64,000 nt of DNA from Syngnathus acus. Taxonomy: Eukaryota > Chordata > Actinopteri > Syngnathiformes > Syngnathidae. Positions within the stretch are counted from its first letter, which is position 1. Each line of letters starts with the position of its first letter. Below the pieces are notes generated by a model. That model made no database searches. It was not told the origin of the DNA and was given only the letters and a program-made list of their open reading frames with translations. The DNA lies in the NCBI RefSeq assembly GCF_901709675.1, contig NC_051087.1:2686001-2750000 (forward strand), written 5' to 3'. Of this stretch, positions 25,001-37,000 are shown one piece after another. The position numbers and the translations under genes are program-made.

Positions 25001-28000
25001 GTGATAAGGAGCATCTGTGCGGAGTCCCATGACAAAGAAGGCTACGAAAGCCAAAAGACAAATGGAGCGATGAACGCGGCTGGCATTGAAAGCTTCGAAA
25101 TGGGTCTTCATTTGCTCCTAAATTCTCAACCAGCGCGAGCTAATTAGCCATTAGTTGACGATTGCGCGGCGTAACCTTCACAAGCGTAATCATCATCGCG
25201 CGGTCAACGGAGGAGCAAGCTGTGACGACTTGCCCCGCGAGTTATACTTCTCGAAAATTGCTTGTTTGTGCTCGATGATGGATCGACTGTTGCAAAGACA
25301 GAGGCGGCGAATTCTGTGAGTGCGGCCCGGCCCGTTTGCTACCATATGCGAATATATACGGGTATACGGTATTTTTCCGAGGCACAATTAAAATCCTTTC
25401 ATTTTCTCAAAAATTGACCTTATGATAAGGTGCACCTTATGAATAGATTTCAAATTAAAGTTGAATAAAGTCTGACTTGTGTGCTGCCTTATAACTGCCC
25501 ATATACGGAAATTTCTGAAAAAAAACCTGTTCATTGCGACTGCACCTTATAGTCAGAATTTGTTTTTTTTTTGTGCTAGAACCAATACAAGGTGTCCTGA
25601 TCAGGAATGTCCATCACCACCCATCCAACCTGACCAACACCTTGACCACAACTAAGCGTCTCACCCCGCTAACCAGAAGTTACCGGTGATCCAATCCAAA
25701 CTGACGTTGTAACTGGGCTGACCCGTGAAAGGCTGTGATGTGAAAAATAAAGTGTAGCTGTTCAGGGGCACATGAAGGGGATCAACGCTAAGCCCTCAGG
25801 ACAGGCAAGTTACACCGTCAGGGAAAGAGGCCAGGCCCTCGTCATCCCTCGTGGCTTCCCCCCGCAGGTCACTTTCAAGGACCCTGCGTGTAGTGTGTTT
25901 GCCCGCCCCCCTGGCCCCTGTTTCCCCCAGACCATCCAGTGAACTGCTCAGTTCCAGGCAGGCAGGCTGGCTGGTGGTTGCACATCCCTTAACAGGCAGC
26001 ATCAGCGGCACGAGGGCTACTAGCCTGTAATTAACTCAGACAGCTCAGGCTTGGAGAGAGGCAGCCGGGCTAGATCATAATGAGCTCAGCTGGGATTAGG
26101 AGGACAGGGCAGGGGGGTGAGCGGAGGGGAAGCGTCGGAGGGGAGGGGGGTGAGGAGGTACCAGAATTCTGGCCTCAACCTACACTGCGGCATCGCGGAG
26201 GGCCAGGGGGAGGCAACCGGGAAATGTGGAGAGGAAAGAAAGCGGCCAGGCGCAGGAGAGAGGATGGAGGAGGTGAGGAAAGGTGAAGGCCGGGGGAGAC
26301 GGGAGGAGCCGAGACCGTGGCTTTGGGCCAAGCTTTGTGCCGAGACACACGGAGGGTCACCGCTAGAGCCGCGGTTACAGACGCTCCTCCACATCACACG
26401 AGACAATGAACAAGACAAAGAAAACAGTATGTGTGTTTCAAAAGTTGCGAAAGATCAGAGCGGACAATTATTATTTAACGACATCTATTATGACCCAAAA
26501 AATGGGACTCGATTGTCTTTGTGGTTTGTTGCGATGCACTTTGGTTTACTCTCTAAAAAAGAACATTGAAAGTTTTCATCAACTGATTTGTAGCGGATAA
26601 TGTGAACTATAGGTGTGAAGACACCCTCGGTGAGACCACGTCATTTGTATCCGCTGCGCTTTCATGTGTGAATATTTGGGTGGCCAATTTCACAAATGAG
26701 GAAAGTCTAATGATTTTACTCTGACCCCCGCTGTTGGGTAATGATGTGACGGACTGAGGGGGGATGCTGTGAAGTCAGGAAGGTCATAGTGAATTTATAA
26801 AAAAAAATTGAAATAAGTGTGTCGGTATCTTCACGGGAAAGTGTTTCAAGTACTTAGAAAATGACTTACTTTTCGAGAGTGAGTTTACGGGTGAGGTTTT
26901 TGAAGTAGGCAAGTTCGTTCCACACCGCATCGCTGTTCTCTTGTCTTAGCTGCCAGGGCTCGGCGCGAGGTATCTTTCCATGTGGCCTGACGAACAAAAA
27001 CACATCTTAAGAAATCAATTATACACTTATTAAGAGCGGGGAGGTGCCATTTTGTTTCTGCTTTTTATTTTGTGGAGGTGCAATGGCAACATGTCCCAGT
27101 GAATTTGTTGCATAGTGGAAGGTTTATGTAACGCAGAGCTATAAAGCAACACTTTGGGGATAATGGCGGGTAGCGCACATTACCTCAGCGCCTTTGGCCA
27201 ATTCGCACGGCGGTAACAAGGCCCTTAGTCGCACTCTGTTTTCGTTATGCTGACCGCTTTGGCCGTATTGAAATGAGCAGCCTTGACTTTGACATCTTAG
27301 CGGCAAATCGCGCAGCCACCGACAGTACTGTTTTTGTATTTGTTAAAAGCCCAAAGGCGCCGCCTCGCACGGCCATGCGGCGGAGCATTCCCAGAGCACC
27401 TTGAAAGATGTGAATAATGGCTTTCGCGCCACGTATGCAAACAAGGGCCTTCGAATGTCGACACCTTGCTTATAAATACTTAATGACGCTTTGGTAACTG
27501 CCTCCAACTCCAAAACTGACATGCAATGTACAGTAGATGCTAGCAGGCTAGGCTAATGCTAGCAAAATTGTCGGCGTTTTGGGCTAACGGCTAACGAACT
27601 TTGAGCATTGAGTGCGTGTCATGTACTTAGCGAATAATCTCATTCGACAGTCATGAATTTGGCCTCTGCTACCTTAGCAGTGCTTTCAATTCCCTCCGTG
27701 TGATCTGCGTTCGAAAGAAATGCGTGAGACGCTTTATTAAGTCACAGTAAAGCTTTATACATTTTAATTTGTTTAGAGTGCTCCTAAAAGCTGTTGAACA
27801 CAGAGCCATGAGAGAGCTATCGTCTTCAGGCCTGAGTGCTTCCCCCCTACGGTATCCTAGTTTCCATTATTAAGCAGGGGGAAACCAAGAGAACTTTTCC
27901 ACGCCGCTACGGCTAATTGCTCTGATTCAGGGGGAATCTGTTTATGGGCGCAGCTTTGATCAGAGTACGGATGCTTTAATAACCTTTAATTTTATTTGCG

Positions 28001-31000
28001 GCACCCCCCCATCACACCGAGTATGATTAAAAAACTTTTTCCCTTCTCTAATATAAACAGGAAGTCAGCTTTTGCCCGCTCTCGACCATGCCGTTTTGCA
28101 AAAAAAAAATAAAAATGTTGGTAATGTTGAATGGCAGCGAGGTTTCATTGGGACTGCACACTGTCTGCATGTTAATGAGACAAGAAATTTCAGGCCTGCT
28201 TTGTGATTGGCCGATGCTTCCGTTGATTCTCTCTCGGTGGTGTGTGTCACTCTGCAACACGGCGAATGGGTAACGTTCAAATGTGACAATTTCAGAGTTG
28301 TAAAAATAGTGCTTCGATAAAATTTTAGGTCTTCAATGATGTTTTGATTACAAAAATGATTTGGTCAGAATCACCTATTGATAAATCGCAAGTGGGCAAC
28401 ATGTAGGGACTCGTCTCATTTCGTCAAAGCAAGGCAGGAGAAGCTCGAAACTCTTTTTTTCTGCCTTTAAATAGTCTCTAAAAAGTATTTAAAAATACTG
28501 ACAAAGTGAAACAAAAGTGATCAATCAATCAAATGCACCCAAGTGGACTTCAGTAATTGGCCAGTGTAAAACCAGGCTGCTCCCACATTTCCAGAGTTTT
28601 GCCGGTTTTAGCGCGAAACAAGTCATTGATGGCGTGAAAAAATATTGTGGCCAAAGCGCCGTTGCCTCCGCCCGCCCTTTGTTCTCACCCCCTGAGCCAC
28701 ACGGCGCTGAGCTGACGTGAGCCGCCGCGCCGAGCGCGCCCGCCGCACTTTCTCACGGGCTCACGTTGCACCGCTGTTTTCTTTAATTAACCCGGAGAGA
28801 AAACAGCTGACGGGGGTCCGCACTTAGCTCCCGTTCAGCCGCCACCCATGTGCACTCGTACATGCATTTTTAAACAGCCTCGCTGGATGAATAGAGATAA
28901 CAATAGCCGCTTATTAATGATATTTTGACACTTGTATAAAAAAAAAAAAATCCTGTGGTTACTGGTGAAGATAGCAGGAAGTGGCCCTTTCTCTTTTCTC
29001 CGCACCTTGCCACCCTGTAGGAGTAGACACCTCCAGCCTCCGGCTCTCACGTCCTAATGAACGCCGAGGTGGGAGAGTCACAAAACGCCTCAAATTGAGT
29101 TGGCTTGATTCGCTCGAAGGCGAATCGGGACTGCTATGTCAGCGTGACAGCAACTTCAACGCCCCCGTAGAGAATATTGTGACAAAATACGTACAATTCG
29201 TGAATGAAACGCGATTGTACGTACGTGTCGTTTGCTTTCTCTGCCGCTTTTAGCTGGTCTCTGACGGCCTTGTAGTTCTTCTGTACTAACAAAAGACGCT
29301 CACGTCTTCTGTCGTGGGCTCTCCTCAGTTCTTCATTCTCCTCAGTCTGTAAGAAACACACATTTATTAAAAAAAGCTAGATTATCTGACATTTTCTACA
29401 ACTCCCCTGCAGAGAGACTAAATTAAGAACTTTGGAATTATTTTAAAGGGACACTGAACCTTTTAATTGAGTCGGCCATTTTGTTTTTTTATGGAATGTC
29501 GGCGGAAGTGTTGTACTTTGGAAGAGTTCTCGTACTTGAAACTGGCTGAGCGAGCGCACAGTAGGTTGCGTTGTTGACAGCTATTAAAACCCAGCGAGAT
29601 CGGACTTCTGACTTCAAACCGGAGTAGTAAGAGAAGACAACATATGGATTTTTCTTGTCAGGAGAAGCCCCTCCCGCCTCCTCCCCATCGCTCTGACCTT
29701 AATGGCGAGGGAGAAAACACTTTGGGCGGACATGGCGAACGAGGGGGCCGCGAGTGAAAAGGAGAGATCCGGGGAAAACCAAGAAATTACTAGGAGAAGA
29801 AAGCAAAAAGGGAACGTGAAAGGAGGGGTGAGCGAGGCGAGGGGGCGCTCGGGGTGGGGGTGGCTCGGTTTCTGCTCGAGTGGCCAGGGCTTGGGAGAGT
29901 TGTCTTTCTGAAGGGAAGGAGCTTGTTTACCGCTGATATGACACGGCTGCCCTGCAGAGAGGGAAATGCGAGCCCTCGGCCCTGTTATTATTAACAAGGA
30001 CAAAGAGAACAGAGAGAGCCCACACAAACACGCGGCGGACGGCAAGTGAGCACAAACAGAGACTGCCAATGACAAGTATGGATTTTCCCTAGCGTGGATT
30101 ATTCACAGAGGACATCTGCAAGACTGCCCCTTCAAGCAGCCCGCAGACTCTGACAAACAAGGCTCTAATGAAAGGGTCCACGAGTGCTACTAACTGGCGG
30201 TGGAGCGACCGAGGGGGGGACGGGGACGGAACAAGTGGCAGGGCATTAGCCACATCATGGATTCCCAGGCTGCTCTCCCATGGGCGGCCCGACTCGGTTA
30301 TCAGGCCACAGACCCTTGGCCGCGGCGGATCGATACGCAGCTCGTGTGGTGGACGTTCTCAAGCTGAAAAATAATTACGCGGCAACAAGCCACTGTTTGC
30401 TTGAAAGCCAAGACAATGAAGAATGCTGTTTGTTAGCCAGTCGGCCGCCGTTAGTTGCTAAGGTCAACATGTCAGCGGCACAGCCAGGCGATCCCAATTT
30501 GAAAGGCATTCTGTCGGAAAGAGCCAGTTTAGAAGATGCGGCCGAGAGTGCAAGACGCTGGAGGCGAGGTCGCTTTACGGCAATTTGATGCGGGGCACAT
30601 TGCTTAACGGGAGATCTAGGGCAGAGGTCTTCAATGGGCAGGCCGGGGATACAAAAAGTCGACACACCCCTGTTCAAATGCCAAGTTGATGGGATACGGA
30701 AAAAAAAAGGACGTTAGGGTGTGCGTACTTATGCAAACAAATGATTTTTTTTTTATATTCCCTCTAAAAAGATTAGTTTATTGGGCAATAAAACTGATTC
30801 TGATAATTTCTCAAGTGGTTACTAATCAAAATGAAACATAAAATAAATAAATAAAAAATAAAACCAACTAAATAATAATACATAAAAAATACACAATATT
30901 TAGGGACAAATTATTATTGCTGCTGTGCAACACACTGTTTTAAAGAAACCTAAATAAATGTAACTTTTAATTGATAACCTGTAATCTAGGCAAAAACTAA

Positions 31001-34000
31001 CAAGACATTTATCCAATGCCCATATGCACTCAAAGCATGAATAAATGCCGTCAGTTCCAGTTTGTTTGAGTTGTCACCCCCCCCACCTCCCTCCCTGCTC
31101 TGCATTCCTTCACGAAACGCTCCTCAAGCGGCAGATACGTAAATGGCACCATTAACTAAGACAGTCATGCGTGTCGTCTGAATCGGTGCCGAGCATCATC
31201 GTCCGCCTTGCTGATATTAAGTCCGACACTTCAGATCTGACAAGAAAATGATGCCTAATACCTTGTCGGGATTGTGTTCTAAAGGGAGATGACCTCTGCT
31301 TAATCACTCGCTCACCGCTCGGCCCAAAAGACGGAAAGGAGAGGTGAAGCGGAGGGCCGCTCCGGTTTGCGTCTTAGCGATTGAAATGACGCTTCGTCCA
31401 TGTAAAATGTATCGTTGAGTGTTTTATTCAAAGTTCAAGTTCTATCAATCAATTAGGAGAGATGTGTCGCACTTTGATCTCCATTCTAAAAGGCTCAAAA
31501 ACGAAAGAAAAAAACAAACCTATCAAATTCACTATTAATCCATTAATGATTTGTGATTTCACTTTTCCCTCGGCTTGAGCGTAGAGTGTACTTGGAAAAC
31601 GCTTTTGCTCGAGAAGGTCACCCGGGAATCGCAATTGAACCTTTTGAGACGGCGACAAATAGCGAGATGCGGAGATTCGTACCTTGCTGATAGCTGTAAT
31701 CAAACGTGCCGCAAGTGAGCCACCGGCCACATGCTGTAGTCCAGGCTCTTTATAAAACTTTACAAAAGTCAAAGTCAGCCACATTGGACCACATTTAGCA
31801 TCCTCACTTATGCCCGATTTGAAAACTTTTGATGGTATAGACAAAATACAAGAGTGTATTTTTTTTGTGGGTTTGTTTTTCCTTTACGAAAAAATTGCCA
31901 GGCGTTCTGGCACTTTACACAAAATGTTCATCTACACGAGGAACTTCACCTTTGATTGCAGCAGGTCTTCGAGGTCTTGAATTCTTTGTTGCGCTTCTCT
32001 TTTTCTTCCGTGATAAAGTTCGACGCTGCCCGCTGGGGACAGAGACCGGGATCGCCGTACAGCTGCGTCCTGAGAGGCGAAAGACAACCATTAACATCTG
32101 TACTGGTAGCTACTAAGCAAATGCCAACAGAAAAAATAGGTGAATAATCCCTGCTCCTTCCTCACACCTTGACATAAAAAAAACCCCCAAAAAACAAAAC
32201 AGACATTGCTGACTTTGGTACTCACAGATGCTCAGCAAAACAAAGTGGCTACCAGAGGAATAAAAGCATGCTGGGGCAGCAGGCAGAAAGTTCAGCTTGC
32301 GTGTGAAAGACCGGCAAAGGTTTCTCCCTGCGACTGGCTAATGAGTATGTTCATTTCCATTTACATTGTTTCTTTGACAATAATGATGTCCCATTAGGGA
32401 AGACTAAAGGGGCTATAGATTCCACAATGTGCTGGGCTTCATTACAAGAGGTGGGCAGGGAGGTCGCTCTAATTGCTCTACTAGGGGCCTCCAGGTTACA
32501 CTTGATAGGACAACCGATTAGCGGGGAGCGGGGCGGGTAGGTGGGCTGGCTGGCTGCACTACGCTCGCCAGCCTCCCCCTCAACATGAAAATAAATAAAT
32601 AAAGTGATATGGAGAAAGAAAAAAAAAAAAATCAGTGGGAACAATATGCTGGTGGAATATGAATAGGAGACGATGCGAGGCGCCCTGTGGAACCCAGGAG
32701 GCCTGACCAGATGGCGGGGCGAAAAAAAACGCAGGGCGCCTAAACGCGCAGAAGTCCTTGAGCTGGAGTGGGTGTGAAGTGCAAAGAGGAAGCACGTGAG
32801 ATAAGATGGCAGATCATTAATTGCAGTTCTGATGGCTGCAGTTGCTCGTTCAAACGCACTCTGGAGGCACGTGTGTGTGTGTGTGGGACGCGACGGCTAC
32901 GGCCGACTCCGGTGACCCGGCCCGCTTCGTTCCGCCGCCGCGGTCCGCTCGGATGCCGACCGCGCGTGCTTTAACTCGGCCTTAATGGTTGCGCGCAACT
33001 AATTAGCGGCTCGATTTGCATATTCGTGATGCGAGGCGTGCCAATTGGCCCGACCTCGCGTGGATGTCGCGGGGCGAAAGCGAACGGCCGGAAGGGGAAT
33101 CCGAGATCAACCAGAAAAGGCCAAAGATGAAGTTGAAATTTGTTCTCAATGTGTGTGTGTGTGTGTGGTGAGGGGTACTTAACGACAGTTTTCAGAATGT
33201 TAAAAACTTTAAGGTGGCATAAGCTGGCATCTACCAAAGATACACTAAAACAAAAGTGTGATTTTCTGATGACGGCATTTTCTGACTCGCCCAGATATTT
33301 TTGTCATCGTGGAAAAAAGATTTCGGAAAACGCAAAGACGCCGCCGCGGTCTGCATCAGTTGTGCGGCTTGTTCGGCGGCCATGACCCGCATCGCACCCG
33401 CTAATGTCTCCAGAAGCGTAACGTGCACGGCGGAAGCTGCGCGTTGTCAATACAGCATTTGAAGAAAGTCTCTCTATTCTGAGCGGATATAAAAAAAAAA
33501 AAAAGTGTCTGAAACATTCCATAGACATCTTCTCGCCTTTCCTCCGCATGGAGCGAGAGAGGTCACGGCTATCAATGGGCTGGCTTATTTAGGAGGTGGG
33601 CGGCGTGGCTCGTGCGAATCTGGAGCACTCAAAGCACGACTTTGTTCAAGTTTGACGGCATCGAAACATTTTTAAAGAAAACTCTTGATCAACACCTCGA
33701 ACCTCAATGGAAGCATTTGTCACTTTTTTTTCCCTCATAGGAAACAATTGAAAACCAGTTAATCCGCTCCTGGGTCAAATTAAACCATACACACAAATTC
33801 CTTTTCTGTCTGTATAAACAACAAGGCGGATGCAGCGTCCAATAAAGCACATCCACGTCGATAATCATAAATTAGAAATGATAAGGGCCGCACGCTGGTG
33901 GACGTCTATAGATTAGTATCACGTCCGTTTAAAAAATACATCGTCATCATTTGATTGCAGCCTCGGTTCCGTTAAAGCAGACGGGATATGAATCGGCAAC

Positions 34001-37000
34001 TTAATGATGATGAGGCGTAAACAACAATATCGCGCCAGCCTGTCTGTCCTGAGGCAAACCGGGGAAGCTCGTTGAACGGCATCAATACTATTAAAGTATT
34101 TGCCGCAAAATAATTACATTCCGTGTATAAAGGAGAAGAAGAGGCCCTCCCGCTGAAGCCTTAATGAGGACAGTGGCAGAAATCAAACTTCTCTTCGGGC
34201 CAGCGTTGGTCGTGCGAGTGAGGCCATCTCCAAGCCTGCCAAACTTAAAGAGAATGTCCAGAAGATCAAAAAGCTCGTCTCCGTGTTCATAATGTCCCGC
34301 TCAAGCGGTAAATCAGCCGGTGCCTGGGCCCAAGGCATGCGTGAAACCGGCAGCACACGCCGGGCCTGATCACAGTGTGTGTGGAAATGTGTTTTCGGGA
34401 CAAAACGGGAAGGAAGGCTCTAATGAATCACATGGCTAGCAACGCACCGTTGCCTCCGTGTCACTTCTGCGGCTTTGATCTGACGCCGGCGGCGTAATTT
34501 TCGGGGAAGTGCGGCCGCGTAAGCTCCCCCCCGCACACGCGCCCGTCGAAGAGAAACTTGTGTCGACCCACCTGCCGCCTCCCGACAGGAGAGACTTCAT
34601 CCTCTGAATGCTTGCGGCGAAGCTTTGGGGACGCGGTGGCGGCGACCGTCAGCTCGGACGCTGGTGCCTGCAAGTTAAAAAAACAGATTGGCATCAACTT
34701 AAAAGCAGAAAAGCTATTTTAAAAAGGTGAGACTTATAGACGCTTCTGTCTGGCTCCAAAACTTGACATTTGCCGACATCTTTACACCTACGGCGTAAAG
34801 TAGGAGGGGGGGGGACAGTCACACCTGCTGCTGTCGACACTTAACTCATCAAATCCGACGAAGAGAGGCCTTAGCAACGGCGTCTTGAACAGAAAAGCAC
34901 GTCATCACCTTTTTGCTCCCTCTCCGACGAGGTTGTGATTGCATTATCGGAAATTTGGCATCTGGGCGCGACCCCATTAACTGCTGCAGTAATCAACTTT
35001 AAGCAAACCGGGAGGCGAGGTGGATGATAAATTATTAGCTGGGAAGAGTTTGTTCATGTTTTATTAAATTGCCCTGCCAAAGGGGGTGGGGTGGGCCAAA
35101 TTATCTGGGGTCTCATTTAATGGACGCTGGCCATACTGGCGAATCTGCTACAATTATTTATCACTTTCACACAGTCAAGAGGACAGACAGACTTTTTTTT
35201 TTTTGCAACAGCAGCAGTGGCTACTGAGCAATTTGGATGGTTGTGTTTTTTTTTTGTGTGCAATACATACTAACTGCCACTAGGTGCGGTTTCCATCCGC
35301 AAACATCTTTTTGTGTCTTTAAAAATGAGCAGTTTGACTCTGTTAGTTCGTTGTTAGCGTCAAAGATTAAAAACAAAACCGGGTAAGAACATCCAGTTTT
35401 GAGGACACCAAAATTGAAGTGGAAGTCATCAATTTTGGCTCGAACGTAGCATTTTTGGCAAATTCCAAGTCTCGGTGAACTCTACTTGTGCCTCGAACAG
35501 ATTTCCAGATCTAATTTCCTGGCATTGTACAACGTACCAAAGAAACAGTCTAAAAATACATAGCGCTCCCCGTATTGATTTTCTAGTTGAAGACAAAGAC
35601 ATTTTAGATGTAAAGAGAAGCTCGCTCATAATGATGTCATGAGTTTAAAAACAACAGATTTGGAGTGAGCGTGAAGGAGAAAAGAGCAAGCAGGTGCAGT
35701 GAGAACAAGACAGCAAACAGATAAGTGGGAGGCTGGGGGGAGTAAATAAGAGGGAGAAGAAAAAAAGAAAAAAGCCTGTCTCGGTAATTACCGAACACGA
35801 TTAGGTTCTTGGGGGAACTTGTCTGGCACTGGTGGGCCTCGCTGGCGAGGCCGGACCATATGGAGGGATGCTTGCGATGGCTCTCCCTGAAGCCCGTGAC
35901 CCGTCTGTTGCCGAGCTCTTGAGCTGAATGCGCAATGAGACTTGCCAGGCCTAATGTGTGACACGTGCGCCGTTTATACCGCAAAATAAATCTGATCAAT
36001 GTTGATTACTACGGCGGCTGTGATTTGGGGAGGGGCACGGCCTTCATAAAAAAAATAATGGCAATTTTCCATTATCTTTTTTTCATATAATACACATTTT
36101 GTATCGAACAGAGGTACTGAGTGAACCAAAAATAAATATTTAAAATACAGTAAACGACAAATATCTGTGAGAAAAAAAAGAATTAAATTGAGAAATTAAA
36201 TTAGAACAAAAATCATTACATTCATGAAGTTGTAAGGAGGTTGTGAACCCATGAGACTGGTGTACAACTGCTAAAAGTAAAAACAATCAGCAAACATGAA
36301 TCAGTGGTGCTCTAAAATGACAAAACAAAAAACTTTTTTGCAATTGAGATTTCTCTCTCTCTTTTTTTTTTTAATAAGCCGCCATGCTGCGCATGTAACC
36401 GTTCCGGGGGATAAAAAAAGGTCGGCGGGTATGGCTGCTTTAGAAGCAGGGGGCTGCGAGCTAAAGGCCCCCCACCAGGCCAAGAGGTGCACTTGGTATG
36501 CAAGAGGGTGCTTCTTCAAAGAACCACTGTGTGCATATATGTATGAGTGTGTGCAATAACTGCTGTGGTGAGGGACTTTGGAGAAGGACAGTGAGCGGTG
36601 AGGAGAAGGTAAGCCGTGTGTATATTTGCGTGTGTACACATCGCCCTGAGTCCTCCCACGCAGTCTGCTTGACCCCAGCGCGTATGCGCTTAAGCGAGCG
36701 CCATGTAGCCGAGGCGGCACATGGCTGCGCTTCCTTAATGAGGTGGGCTGCGCGGACGGGCCGGGCTTCTCATCTAATGAGAGCAGTTGAGCTGGTAAAA
36801 GCGCACCGCCGGAGTCCATGTCATTAGCCCGGCCGCCGACGTGGCTCGGCTCCAGAAGGCGCACCGCGACCCGCGTTGACAACGCTATTTATTTTTCATA
36901 AACACAGCCGAGAAGAAGCAGTTTTTCTTTTTATGGAAGTAGAAACACAAGGATGCAGATGAGGAGAATATATGGGGGCTAAATAGCAGAGTGGATTACT

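Larger units (their letters stand above)
21640..26869. other. cntln intron 12, the longest
   Basis: 5.2 kb with no supported exon. It contains the AAGGTGCACC repeat (25365-25570), a second short fragment (23220-23245) and a purine-rich, G-rich stretch (26090-26330). The plus-strand frames over 26080-26569 follow the purine bias and lack homology. Confidence 0.8.

Noticed and set aside
31449-31844. 131-codon minus-strand frame in intron 10
   Set aside because: No homology recognised and no splice structure. It lies between two exons that already join correctly.
33304-33428. Ala/Gln-rich minus-strand frame (LLETLAGAMRVMAAEQAAQL) as an extra centlein exon
   Set aside because: It lies between exons 9 and 10, which already join in phase and align without a gap. 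With the nearest acceptor it would start in the wrong phase, and no usable donor follows.
36301-36882. 193-codon minus-strand frame in intron 8
   Set aside because: Irregular Arg/His/Ser/Pro-rich composition typical of chance frames in GC-richer intron. No match to the missing centlein segment.
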